The notes under the pieces: model-generated
What the model saw: the letters and a program-made list of their open reading frames with translations, nothing else
Told to the model about the DNA's origin: nothing
The model's database searches: none
Position numbers and translations under genes: made by a program
Assembly: GCA_023548195.1 (NCBI GenBank)
Contig: JAJHZJ010000577.1
Coordinates: 580,203-644,202 of the forward strand
Direction of reading: 5' to 3'
DNA length: 64,000 bases
Origin: Bettongia penicillata ogilbyi
Taxonomy: Eukaryota; Chordata; Mammalia; Diprotodontia; Potoroidae
In this document: positions 32,330-43,880 of the stretch, piece after piece
How positions within the stretch are numbered: position 1 is the first letter of the stretch
Layout of the letters: the number at the start of each line of letters is the position of its first letter

Positions 32330-32660
32330 ATAAAAAGAAAACAAGATCAGAGAAGTAAAAGGATAAACAATGTCTCTAATGAATGTTGATGCAAAGAAAT
32401 CAAATAATATTATTAGCAAAGTGGCTATAGAAATATTCAAAGTAATTATCTCAAAAATAGTTGAGAAATGCCAATACTGGAAAGCTATTCTGACACAGTA
32501 CATACATGAAACTAAATTGAATTTTTCTTAATAAGATAAATAAAATACACCCAAACCCAAGAGCTTATTTTATCTTTAATTTAAAATAAAGAATTAGAAA
32601 CATTTACAATTAAATCAGGAGTAAAGCAACAATGACCATTGTCTGCTCTATTTTTTAAAT
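32330..32660 (+). repeat. Old L1 ORF2 fragment
   Basis: 'aatgtctctaatgaatgttg' followed by 'atgcaaagaaatcaaataat' and later 'aattaaatcaggagtaaagc' and 'caacaatgaccattgtctgc' match the L1 reverse transcriptase between the 'ISLMNxDAKI' and 'GVKQGCPLSP' motifs. Deep decay. Confidence 0.65.
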
Positions 32661-33150
32661 ATAGTTTTCCTTGCACCAACTTAAACTGCAGTTCTTGCTT
32701 CACCGGCTCTAATAATCCCTAGCTGATGTAGTGAATGTTTACCCTGATCTCAAGTACAAGGTCCATTGCTGTGGCTGAAAGGTTGGTTTACTGTTCTTTC
32801 CTTTTGTGGTAGCCTGTAACAGTTCTGATTTGAGGCATTTTGTACAATCCTCTTTGTACTAGCTACTTAGTGATAGCTACTCTAGGCTAGTTTCCTACTG
32901 CAGCTCCTTCAAAGGCTTCCAGGCACTGGGGGAAATGTTTCACTTCCTTGATGGATACTTTTGGCAAGCAGGTCTCCTATCTGGACAGAATGCTGTCTCT
33001 AGACATCTTCTATTTATTCTTTCATTTGCTGTGACTCCAAGATGAACCACCTTGGAACTGTTTTCATTTTGCTTCTTTAAGTAAAGGTTCCCAGGCTCCT
33101 GTCTTCAGGTTTCTTGGAAGAATCCAATATACTGACACATACTGAATTTG
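32660..33150. other. Unassigned sequence
   Basis: It has slightly higher GC than its surroundings ('gctgtggctgaaaggttgg', 'ctccttcaaaggcttccag'). No repeat family or exon recognised. Confidence 0.4.
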
Positions 33151-33475
33151 CAGTACACTGTTATTTATTTTAGCATAGTAATATTCCATTATATTTATAC
33201 ATCATTCTTTATACAGTCAATTCCCAATTGATTGGGACTTTTTCATGGAACTCTTTGGTGAAACAAGAACTATTGCTATAAAATATGTTTGTAGATATGA
33301 GTCCTTTCCTTTTACTTTTTATTTAATTGGAGTAAGGGTACTATTGAGTCTACAGTTATGCACAATATAGTATTTTAGGTGTATAGTTCCAAATTGTTTT
33401 CCAGAATTATTCAATCATTTCACAGGTACACTAGCAGTGTATTAGTGTGCCTTTTCTGATATAATCTGAAGTGAT
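33150..33475 (-). repeat. L1 ORF2 3' end/3'UTR fragment (reverse)
   Basis: Plus-strand text 'gcatagtaatattccattat', 'caattcccaattgattggga', 'tgctataaaatatgtttgta', 'gagtcctttccttttac' and 'tccaaattgttttccagaat' is the reverse of the ORF2 C-terminal region seen at 15380-15480 and 30960-31080. Confidence 0.75.
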
Positions 33476-34045
33476 ACAAGGTGACCATGAAATCTATTTA
33501 TAAAAAACAAAACTACACCATTTTAAACGGAAACATCTTTGACAGATCACCTAGCTATTCAATTTAAAAACCAATCATGACTCTAGAAGACTAGTAATGA
33601 AATAAGATTCCTATTTGCTAGAAAAGGAAATGGTGTGGAAGTCTAGAATCAGGTATATATTCTCAGACACAGTCAACACAAGCCAATTTCTTTCTTTTTT
33701 TCTTAATTATACTTATATTTTCCAAGGGAGGGAGGTGGAGGAAGAATACTTGTAGGGAAATTGGAAGGAAGGGATAATGATGCAAAAAGAAAAGATATTT
33801 GAGCATCAAAGAAACTAAATGATAGAAAAGATCTGTAGGGCATTCAGAAGAGGACACAGACAAAAATTTAATGTATTAAAAAGCAAAATATATGTAATAG
33901 ATTCATGGTTTCATAAAAAATTCTCTTCATCAGGGTCTTCTTTGTATATGGAAAATTTGGAAATGTTCTCATTTATTGACAATTTTCTGGTTAATGATAT
34001 ATTTGTCCTGTTTGTTTGTTTTTTTTTTCAAGAGAATCATAGCTT
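33475..34045. other. Unassigned, probably eroded CR1 with insertions
   Basis: Text near 33830-33890 could be eroded CR1, but I cannot show it. No gene. Confidence 0.3.
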
Positions 34046-34595
34046 CCTAAAACAAAGAGGTGGTAGTCTCTCTGTAACATCCACCAATAAGATAATATCT
34101 GGGATATGCATTCAGTTCTGAATGCCATAATTTAGATGGACATTGATATACTTAATATAATCCAAAAAAGATCAGTCAAAATGATGAAAAATTTTGAATT
34201 CATTCATTGAAGAAATTGTCACATTTAGCATAACAAAGACAAAGGTCAAAGAGACCAGAATTTATGTCTTCAAGTATTTGAAGAGCTGTCACATGAAAAA
34301 AGGAATTATTCTTGTGCCTAGCAATAGGCAACAGAACCAGGAGCAATGGGTGGAAGCTGGATAAAAACGTCAATTTAGCCTCAACATCAGAAGAAACTTC
34401 CCAATGATTATGTTTTTCCAAAAGTAAAATGGGCTGCTTCAGGATGTTGTAAGTCCCCCCTCATTGGAGGTTTTTAAGCAGATGTTTAATAACCATTTAT
34501 CAGATATGCTATAATAGAGGATTTCTTTTGGGTAGAAATTTGATTTAGATGGCTACTGAATCTGTTCTAATTCTGAAATTCTGTGATTCTTTGGT
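34046..34595 (+). repeat. CR1/L3 LINE 3' end
   Basis: Long ordered match to the CR1/L3 terminus: 'aaagaggtggtagtctctct', 'gcattcagttctgaatgcc', 'cttcaagtatttgaagagct', 'ggagcaatgggtggaagctg', 'ctcattggaggtttttaagc' and the terminal 'gaaattctgtgattct'. It is the best-preserved piece of the CR1 broken up over 30.0-34.6 kb. Confidence 0.85.
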
Positions 34596-34599
34596 TCTA

Positions 34600-35800
34600 G
34601 TTGTCAGGACACTGCTTATGGCTCATTTCTTGTTCCTATTCCCTTCTCTTTGTCTCCTTTCTGCCCATCTCTCCCTTACTCCAGTTCTCTAACTATAACA
34701 AAAAAAGGTGAAGGGGAAAGTATCTGTTTCCTAAAATTTGGGCATATATTGAAAAAAATCCTTAAACAGAGTGTATATTTTAGAAAGACCTTCCCTTACT
34801 CCACTACCTCTAATAGATAAGACACATTATCATTCATTGAATATTCAATTAAATTGGAGGCACCAAGATAGAGGCACCATGGGAGAAAAAACAGACAAAA
34901 TAACCCAACCAATAAAAAATGGAAACCAATTCTTACCTTTGAGTAGCTCATATTCTCTTGCAAGGATAAGACATGTTTATAAATAAGTATATGTGAAGCA
35001 AACACAAGGTAATTACTCAGTGGAGGAGTGCTGGAAAGTGCCAGACTTTGAGTAGGGCAGGAAAGGTTTTTGAGGAGAAGGTAGCATCTAAGCTGAACTT
35101 TGAAGGGAAATAGGAATTGCCAGAGGCAGAAATAAGGGAGTGTCATCATCTGGTCTCAAAGGATTCTTGAAAAGGCTCAGGAAAGAAGACTGAGGACTGC
35201 GTACTCTGGACCACAATGTGGTCCTCACATGTGGATCATATATACTCTTATTCTAAAATTCCCATCCACACAAAGTCTTTCAGAATATGGTGACCCACCA
35301 ATTCTATAGTAAGTGCTTTTAATTATTTTTCCAACAGTGGTGACAGATTGGTATAAGTACCAAACTTAAATTAGAGTTTATGAAGTGATAGGTGGAAAAC
35401 TAAGCAGTCTGTGGACAGATGTATACATCTGCCCACTCCAAATAGCATGAACCTCTCTTCAAGCTATTATGAAAGTACAACATAAATGAGCATGATCAGG
35501 GAAAACCAAGTGTACAATTCTAGTTTCTGGTACAACTGGACAGAAAATTCAAGGCATTTAGAAAACATTGCTGGAGCCATAATGATTTAGTGGCTAAAAT
35601 AAGGCAAGTTTTGTCATATGGCACACATTTTCACTGTACCAGGAGATCAAAAACAAGAGAGATAGTGTGGAGTGAAGTCTGGGAAAATATCATGGAGAAG
35701 GTAGGGCTTGAGCAGGGCCTTGAAGAATTGCTAAGTTTTGCATAAATGAAAAGGGGTTAGAGGGGAGTTCTAATTCAATGAGGAAGCATCATCATTTTTT
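34600..35800. other. Anonymous region with ancient-repeat fragments
   Basis: 34935-35150 ('gctcatattctcttgcaagg', 'gaggagtgctggaaagtgcc', 'ggaaaggtttttgaggagaa', 'taagctgaactttgaaggga') and 35660-35770 ('tagggcttgagcagggcctt', 'gaagaattgc') are copies of the ancient repeat also seen at 38571-38870. Family name not certain. No gene. Confidence 0.5.
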
Positions 35801-35809
35801 CTGTATTTT

Positions 35810-37000
35810 TCTGTATTTTTTCCCCGTGGTTTTCAGGTAGGACAAAATTTTTTAAATTGTCTCACATTGATCTATTTTCCAGATCAGTTGTCTTTTTTTC
35901 TATGAGTTATTTAGTATTTTCTTCTATATCTTTAGTCTTTTCCCTTTGTTTTATTATTTCTTCATGACTCACAGTGTCATTACTTTCCACTTGGCCAGTT
36001 TTAATATTTACGAGTTATTTTCTTCAGTGTTGTTTTGTGCCACTTTTATGATTTGATCAATTCTTACTTTTAAGGAGTTTTTTCAATATTTTTGTGCCTC
36101 TTTCCCCATGTTACTATTCCTCTTTTCATAATTTTCTTACAAAGCTCTCATTTCTTTTCCCATTTTTCTTATACTGCTTGTATTTGATTTTTAAAATCAT
36201 TTTTTGATCTCTTTAGTTCTTCTAGAAATTTTTACTGGATTTGTATTTAATCTGCATTTTTATCTGAGGAGTTGTTTGTGGAGGTTCTTGAGTTATTGTC
36301 TTCTGATTTTGTGTCTTGAGTTCCCTATCATCATAGCTACTTTGTATGGTTCAATTCTGTTTGCTGTTTTTTTGGACATTTCCCCAGCCCATTTCTTGAC
36401 TTTGAGACTTATGTTGTTTTACTTGTCACTCACCTCTTGGCAATGGAACCAAGGGAAAAGGGAGAACGTTTTGTGTATTGCTGAGTTTCCATAGACTGCT
36501 ACTGCACTCAGTCACCATTGATCTACTAGGAGGTTTTTCAGTTTCAGAATGATTGAACTACTGGTTCCTTTTTAGTTTTAATCTCCTGTCTCAATCAGAG
36601 TCCACTGAAATCTTATGTGGATCACTAAAGTCTAAAAATGAGTCCCTACTCTACTCTTGGGTTCAGAACCACATAACTATATTTCTGGCATTTACTCCTT
36701 GCTCCTTGCAGAAGTGGGGTCCCTGCTCTTTTGCCACATGACTACAGCCATGACCTTTCTCTTTGACCTAAAACTGTACTCCAGAATAGGCTTGGGAGTG
36801 TAACTTTCATCATGTCATTTACTTCCACCTGTAGTCTCAGGTAATTCTAGTCAAAGAATCTATTTACCTCAGTCAGCCTGACCATAGGTCAGGACTTTCA
36901 CCTTAGATTAAATTTCTTTCTGGAAATGTATTGTTACTCCGAGACATAGCAATACCTAGTTTGAAAAGAATGTTAATCCTATCTGCTATCATCAGTCCTG
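35810..37000 (-). repeat. Old L1 ORF1 5' half and probable 5'UTR (reverse)
   Basis: 35845-35900 ('tttaaattgtctcacattga', then 'tctattttccagatcagttg') is the same ORF1 RRM-entry text as at 47839-47880 in HAL1 copy 3, but much diverged. The following ~500 bases run through coiled-coil-type sequence in the correct order, with many stops. 36500-37000 is probably the 5'UTR of the same element. The 3' half is missing. It could be either L1 or HAL1, since what follows ORF1 is not preserved. Confidence 0.65.
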
Positions 37001-38570
37001 TCCTTCAGAGGTTAAGCCTTGGACTGAGGACTTTAGAAAAAGGGAAAGAACTCTGAATCTCCCCAAATCATTGGTTATTAATAATAATTTCTCTCAATAC
37101 TATAGCACATTTTATCTTTTGTGTAATAAAATGATATTTCTGACCTACTAGAAGGAGGTTAAGCCCTTTGAGCTGTTTTTCAAGTAGTATCAATGAATTT
37201 TCACTGATCTACCTCTTCCCTCTGGGCTTGCCCTGTTATGACTAATGAGATAGGTTTGTAAGGAATTGCCACAGAATTGATCTGTGGAGCACAACTAAAT
37301 AAATTAACTGGCTAGTACAATAAAGGTCTAAGCCATGACCTGATCCTCATTAAACACCAGTCTTTAATTCAGGGGTTGACAATTTCTTTGCAGTAATGAC
37401 ACCTAGCTGTTGAGACTGTATGGTACTATGAAAAGAGGGCTGGGATTTGGATTCCAAGGACCTAGGCTGACATATAGACTCAGTCACTTGCTACTAACAC
37501 AGGCATAGAACAAGCAACAAATTATGTCTGCTCTCAATGAACCTGTGCAGGGAAGCATAAGGAAAATCATTGCCTTGTAGGATAGTCATGTTTGGTCATG
37601 ACAACCCATGACATAAAGAAAAGTTCAAAATGGCTTTCAGTCTTCTGTGGCCCATTTCTGTTTCTGACAATGACTATGATAGAATGGTGGAAAATGGGAT
37701 TGAATCCTAGCTTTAGACAATTTATAAACATTAACTTAGAAGTTTGTAGTCTAAATGTAGACATACTACTAAAGCAAGCATTCTTTTACTTCTGAGTGTG
37801 GTATAGACTGTGTTGGCTATCTGGTGAAGCCTAAAAACCCCTTTTCAAAATAATGTTTAGTATCTTCATTCATGAGTGAATAGAATGCTAAGTTTCAGCT
37901 AGAGCAAGGTGAAAATAATGATGTAATTTTTCCCATATCCTAGTTCACGAACTCCCTGAAAAGTATGCATGGATTCCTTGAGTGTCTGTAGACCCCAGCT
38001 TAAGAATTCATGTACTAGAGGAACTGGAGCATATCAATCTTGGCATTTCTTATTATAAATGAGAGTAGAAGACAAAACTAAGTTGCAGATAAATGGAAAT
38101 ATGGCTTGTAGATTCTCTTTGGAGATACAAATAAAGTAGTTGGTGGAAATGATTGTCTTATCCTTACAAAGTCACTAAAAATATCATTTCATAGATAAGT
38201 GGGTAATATTGCAATACTTATGATAAGCATATTCAAAAATACCACTATTAAAATAGATTCATTTCATATAACAACATCTTTTGCAGAGGATTAAAAGGGA
38301 GAGAATTCAGTGAAGAACTCAGTAAGATCACTAAATCAATACATATTTTAATATTTGATAATTTCAGTTAAGAACTATGAAAAATAAATTGAAAACTTGT
38401 TAGATGATAAAAAATGAGATATAAATATAAAGATATAGAAAATATAGAAATTTCATATCTATACATAATAGGTACTTAGGACAAGTACTGGAAATGTTGA
38501 ATAATCAAATAACATCATAAAATGTGAAACTGACAAGAAAAGTTGCTTACCAATGTGTCAGTCATTTCCA
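37000..38570. other. Largely anonymous AT-rich region
   Basis: 37395-37520 may be an eroded SINE head ('ggtactatgaaaagagggct', 'ggatttggattccaagg', 'actcagtcacttgctact'). Nothing else recognised. Confidence 0.4.
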
Positions 38571-38870
38571 AAGCAGTCAGCCAGTCAGTCAAAAATAAAT
38601 GTTTATTAGTCATCTACTGCATTCCAAACACTTCACCATGAACTGGAAATATAAATATAAAGAAGGAAACAATTCCTTATTCTCAAGAAGCTTACTTCTA
38701 TGTTATGTGTATATATGCATGTATATGTGTTTGTAGGGAGAAAGGATAGGGACAAGATGTACAGATGTAAGTATAAAACAAATACAAATATAGAGGAGGG
38801 CACTAGCAGTTGGGGGATCAGGAAAGACTTCATGTAGAAGATAGTGCTTGAGCCGTATTTTGAAATCAGC
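38571..38870 (+). repeat. Ancient mammalian interspersed repeat (family not named)
   Basis: 'aaataaatgtttattagtca', 'ctcaagaagcttacttctat', 'gagggcactagcagttggg' and 'ggatcaggaaagacttcatg' follow a well-known order (tatgtgccaggcactgtgc, caaggagcttacattcta, ggcactagcagtgggagg). Other pieces lie at 16285, 34935, 41140, 52755 and 63175. Confidence 0.6.
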
Positions 38871-39440
38871 TGTATCTGTACAGTGGAATAGACTATATGT
38901 CAGAGAAAATATCAAATTTATAGCAAATTATGAGAATACAAAAGATATTATGTAATTAAAGTAACTCCAACATGACCTGGTAAACAGTCTAACATCAAAA
39001 CATGGGAAATTTGTAAAGAACAGAAATTACTCTAGACTAATGCCATTTACTACAGAAGTGTAACTGTTATCAAACCTAATGCCCAAAGGAGATGAATAAA
39101 GAGACTTAGAAACTGCTTTAATCATCCAACATTCATCTTTATGACAACCACAGAGATATATAAGTCAAGATTAATGCAAGTTAGAAATACATCTATTTGT
39201 AAAATCCTACACAGAAGAATGGGATATCATGAGCAGAATCCCCTCATTTAAAAAAAGCAAGAAGTAATGGAAAGAAAAGTATGCTTACAGAAAGCTTGGT
39301 AATATACTCAACAAATCATCCTAAAGGCATATGTTAGCTGCTGTCAAAGTTCTGGTTAAGCACCCCGTCTTCTTCCTCTGAAATATTTATTTATTAATTA
39401 TATATGTATGTGTATCTTTCATATATTTTTAAGTGTACAG
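38870..39440. other. Anonymous AT-rich sequence
   Basis: No gene or confident repeat. Possibly very old LINE text. Confidence 0.4.
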
Positions 39441-39535
39441 TACATTTCATCTTTTCTAATTTAATTTTTATCTTTGTATCTCTGATACTTAGCACAATTT
39501 CTGATACATAATAGGCTCTTAATAAGTTTGCTGAT
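39440..39535 (+). repeat. L2 LINE 3' end
   Basis: 'ttgtatctctgatacttagc' followed by 'acataataggctcttaataa' and 'gtttgctgatttatt' is an L2 3' terminus. Confidence 0.6.
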
Positions 39536-39599
39536 TTATTATTTTGTTGCTATAAAGTGAAACTGCAAAGTAAATAACAGATAAATCTCTTAAATCTTT

Positions 39600-40125
39600 A
39601 ATCTCTCCCTCTCTATCTACTGGTTCCTAGTCTTCCTGACCCATAAAAAAAAAAAAAACCTGTCACTGTCTCCCACTATCATCTTATATTTCTCCTCCTC
39701 TTCTTCGATAATATCCTTGAAAAAAATAGTCTATATTTGATGTCTCCACTTCCTCTCTTCTCATTCTCTTCTAAACCATCTACAATGTGGCTTCTTATTT
39801 CATCAACAAGTTGGAAATGCTCTTCCCAGTTACCAAAGATTTCCCAACTGACAAACTTAATGCCATTTTCTCAATACTCATCTTTCTTTCACTCCCTATA
39901 GCATTTGGTATTGTTGATAACCTCTTATCTGATACTCTCTCCTCTTGAAGTTTTCATGTCACTAAGGACCATGTTAATTATTTTCTCCACTGTACCATAC
40001 TATCTTCTAAATTTTTCATTGCATAGTCATCGTTTCTTCACTAACTACTTGATTACCTTTTATATTTTCAGACTTTTGCCTTTAATAATGTTTGTTTTTA
40101 TGTAACATTCTTGATGAGTATTCTC
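39600..40125 (+). repeat. L2 LINE reverse-transcriptase fragment
   Basis: Pyrimidine-rich text follows L2 ORF2 in order: 'ctactggttcctagtcttcc', 'accatctacaatgtggcttc', 'cattttctcaatactcatct', 'gcatttggtattgttgataa', 'cctcttatctgatactctct' and 'gaagttttcatgtcactaag'. The 'AFGIVDN' stretch corresponds to the AFDTVDH catalytic block of L2 reverse transcriptase, with the key Asp lost. Non-functional. Confidence 0.75.
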
Positions 40126-40514
40126 TTTTTCCTTAAAATTCAGGGTTTTCTTCACTGGATATTAAAACAACTGAAATAGATAGTTTTCTTTCATTCCATA
40201 TCAAAAATTCAATCCTGCATATTTCTCAAAAGCAATCTGGAATGAACCACAGGCAAAACTCTGGTTGTGGAATATGAGGAATTCTACAATCGCATGTAAT
40301 AAAGTCCAATCTTTAATATATTGACTGGAAAATAATCCATTAGAAATCCAAAACCTCCTTAAAATAAAGACAAATCTCTGACTTTGCCAGGGCTGAGAGA
40401 GAATCATTTGAATTATAAAATTTTTGATGGAAAAGAACATTTTGAAAAATTAACACGAATAATATCTAGTATAAATGTGAATATAATATTATGATTTTTT
40501 TTTGAGTTTATACA

Positions 40515-40700
40515 CTACTGTTGCTGTTTGTCCTTAAAAGGACCATGACATCAAGAAGATTATGCCAGGACTTGCAAGTGAATTGGATTTAAGTGAGGGA
40601 GGACTGTGCAAAGTTACCAGCCTCACTTTCGCCTCTAGAGACATCTGGGTTCAGTGACAAGATATAAATTAAGACAACTGGAGATGTCCCTGATGTAGTG
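40515..40700 (-). repeat. Marsupial SINE body (reverse)
   Basis: 'tgctgtttgtccttaaaagg', 'accatgacatcaagaagatt', 'tgaattggatttaagtgagg', 'accagcctcactttcgcc' and 'catctgggttcagtgacaag' are the 3' body of the tRNA-headed SINE seen whole at 49550-49840. The tRNA head is absent here. Confidence 0.83.
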
Positions 40701-40704
40701 AGAG

Positions 40705-41100
40705 ACCTTGGTCTTTTTTAAACTAAGGTCTTTCTGAGTTCTCACTTTGAGTGAAGTGACACTGATATTTAGTAATTAGGGTAGATAAGAAATGAGCCAA
40801 GGAATGACCCCCTTTCCCTAATAAAAAAAAAATCTGTGAGGGGTAAGACTTCTAGGGTTTCTCTCCAAAACAGAAACAATTACTATTTACATTCTCTCTG
40901 AACTTCAGGGCCCAAACAATGACTAAGTGGGGCTTGGGCTATTTGTGACCTATTGTTAGCCAACCAATGAGAGCCAAAATGAATTGGGTTTAAAGGAAGG
41001 TCTTTAAGAAAGAGAGTTAACCACAAATCCCAAGATCTCTTGCTAGGTTTCAGCCTTTGGACAGAGCACAGGTGAGGGTATGATACTCCATGTGGATGGA
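40705..41100. other. Unassigned, possible solo LTR-like segment
   Basis: It contains 'ccaaccaatgagagcc' (CCAAT box type) near 40970-40986 and an A-run at ~40824-40833. No TG...CA ends or target duplication could be fixed. A weak guess only. Confidence 0.2.
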
Positions 41101-41142
41101 GGAAGGGAAGAAAAGGAAAAGGAAAGGAAGGAAAGGAAAGGT
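41095..41142. repeat. (GGAAA)n purine tract
   Basis: ggaagggaagaaaaggaaaa-type repeat on the plus strand. Confidence 0.85.
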
Positions 41143-41450
41143 ACTATCATAGGTACTAGGCATACAAATACAGGCAAAATAAATGACAATTCCTATCCTC
41201 AAGGAGCTTACATTCTAACATGAAAGGACAACACATAAAAGAAAACTGAAAAAGTGTGGGGTGGGGAGCAGGAAGAAGGTAGCAGAGTGGACATGGTGAA
41301 GAAAGTCCAAAGAATTAGGAGTACAGCCTCAAGAGGAATGAAGACATGGTTTTTTTCCTTAAATAGAGGTTGTGAAGGGTCCCCATGGGTAGAGTGGAAA
41401 AAATGTTTAATAAATGCTTGTTGAATGAAAAAATGAATGAATCTGTGCAT
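41143..41450 (+). repeat. Ancient mammalian interspersed repeat with L2-like end
   Basis: 'aggtactaggcatacaaata', 'cctcaaggagcttacattct', and at the end 'tttaataaatgcttgttgaa' with tgaatgaatg-type repeats. Confidence 0.55.
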
Positions 41451-43690
41451 ATAGACTGGGTTCCTCTAAAATATGATGCCTATGGGGATACTTCTCCTTA
41501 ATAATTCCTGTTAAAGGTCATCTTTCAATAAGCATTCTAGAGAGAGTCATTCAAACCAGCATTCTCCAACCTTGAAGCATAAGAGTAGGCACTAGAGTAA
41601 ACCTACAATGACCAAGAGGTAAGTGATATCAGGATAACCCTGCTCTCCCTTTTTCCAAGGTGGTACTTTCTGGAGGGGATCTAAGTACTATTTCCAATGT
41701 TCATTCTATCTGTAGCCAATACATATAAGCAAGGGGAACCAGAGTTTCCTCTGTGAGTTTTTAGAAATTGGTCCTTTTGTACACAGCACATAGAGTATCA
41801 TAGTGTATAAAGAGGAACAAAAGAAAGGTGGAACTTAATAGCAACCCCATGACTGGGCTTAGGTGCCCTTTTGCACCTTTCTTTTGGTGTCTGCCATTAT
41901 GTTTTGCCTGTCCTATTTATTCTCCCCTCAGAGGGAGAAAAAAGTATCTTACACAAGGTATCTAATTCAGATCCATGCTAATCTCACTCTTCCCCTATAT
42001 TCTGCTTCCATTTTACATTCCACTATCACCAGCACTCTTTCTTCCCTAGGGAGACATAACAGAACTCAAATAATCTGCTTTTCAGTTATGTTTATAACAC
42101 AGATTCTTAGCAGACTTTCTTGCCATAACTTCAAATGCTTGTGTTCAGGTAGGGTTGAGCGCTATATCACAAAACACATACTCTTCTCACTTTATAACTA
42201 TGTCCAAAATTTTAGGTCTCACAAACTTCCTCACACGTATCACAGGGATTCTCATTCATTCTATTATACATTTTATTTTTTCCTCTTTGGAAAGTACAAA
42301 TAAATCATTGGTGTACTTGTTAGATAAGCTATTTCTTCAAAGTGGGTCCAAGAAGAGGCAGGATCTTGTGGTCTGATGTCTATTAGGGAAAAGTGAGCTT
42401 AAGCGAATAGGAAGATCTCCAAAATAACAATCTGGAGATGTAACCATTTCAACTCCTTAGATTTTTTGGGCCCTATCCTTCTTGAGCGCAAAGAAGGACT
42501 GCAAAGAACCTGCATAAAACAAATCTTTGTTGCAGTGTCAGTAAGGTCTATCTACTTCTCAGGTCCTTTGAACAATCCTTTTTTCCTTGGAATGTGTAGT
42601 TGTCAATAATTAGGAGATTCTGGTAATTAAGGTATTGAGGTTTATGGGTGAGACCCCAAAATAGGGACACTCCAGGTCCTGCCCCAATGAATTCAACCCA
42701 AGCCTTTTTTTAACCAAAGAAAAACAGAGTATATTATAGATGCATCATATTGGGTAGACTCTTAAGGAATCTGAACATTTGTGACACTTGTATTGACAAA
42801 GTGGCCAGAGAGAACCTGAGTCATTGTGATGAGGGCCAAATTCAATCTGAGTGTCTTCATGGAGGCAAGATGGATCTCATATAGAGAAAGACTGAGGGAG
42901 GGGTCTAAGGGTGGCCAAGTAGTCTAGGATGACTGTGGGAGGGGTCCAGGGAGGATATTGGGAGTGACCTGTAGCTGGGGTGACTAGAGGTCAGACACCA
43001 AGAGCTAAGAGAATGAGATTAAGGATGGGAAGCAGCTGAAAGTTACCTGGAGATAACAGACAATTGGAGGGCTAGACTAGGTCAAGGGTAACAGAGATTT
43101 GGGCTTGGGGATAATAGAAGACTTATGGCCTCAGGTGAAAGTCAGATCAAGTGAGAAAATTCAAGGAGAAGTCAAGGGGGCTCCCAGAACCTATACCCCA
43201 AGAAGAGAGGCTCTGATAAAAATAGCAGCATTATGGAAACTACCTCCTGCTCCATCACTTGCCTTACCCCTAGAGATTTTGGCTTAGGCCCATTTTTAGA
43301 CATTATGTAGTGACTAGATAAACTGAAGTTTTGCTGACTTTTGTAAATTGCTTCTAAAATTATTTTCCATTTATGTTTGTGACTAGCTTTTCCGTTCCCC
43401 AAAGTCTCTTGGTGTCATACAAACCTTGGTTCCATCCTGGGTTTTCAACCTCATCCCCCCAGTCCAAAGGTGTGTTTGGCTCATTGTCCCTTTCCTAGAA
43501 AAAACTATTGGGGAAATCTGAATAAAGTCTTGATATTCTCATATCTAGACTTCCCCAAAAGGTGGACAAGTAGAATATCATGGTCTAATAATCTTTAAGG
43601 GAAAGTGACAGAAGAACAGAAGTATCTCTGGAGACATAAGAAGAAATTACTCTCAAATGATGGAAATGATGATTAAAGAGATATATGAGT
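41450..43690. other. Long anonymous region
   Basis: About 2.2 kb without confident repeat or gene. The largest frame (41863-42303 +) is hydrophobic and Ser-rich with no family signature. GC is higher over 42.8-43.3 kb. An old retroviral or LTR origin is possible, but no Gag, Pol or Env motif, primer-binding site or LTR pair is seen. Confidence 0.4.
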
Positions 43691-43694
43691 AAAC

Positions 43695-43880
43695 ATCTAA
43701 ATAAATAGCACCTTAGGGTTTGCAAAGCTCTTCCCAGTTATCTTCTCATTTTATCCTTACCATAATCTTAGGAATTAAGTACTATTATTATCTCTACTTT
43801 GCTGATAAGGAAATTGAAGCAGAGAAAGGTTAATGTCTTGCCTAGAGTCAAACAGCTAGCACGTAACTATAGGTAAAGGC
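43695..43880 (-). repeat. MIR/THER1-like SINE (reverse)
   Basis: 'agggtttgcaaagctcttcc', 'ttctcattttatccttacca', 'aggaaattgaagcagagaaa' and 'agagtcaaacagctagcac'. Good order and length. Confidence 0.72.

Noticed and set aside
41863..42303. 146-codon plus-strand frame
   Set aside because: No recognisable domain or initiation context, hydrophobic AT-driven composition, overlapped by another frame. Length is within chance for this much AT-rich DNA.
41450..43690. Endogenous retrovirus internal region
   Set aside because: No protease, reverse-transcriptase or envelope motif, no primer-binding site and no paired LTRs could be seen.
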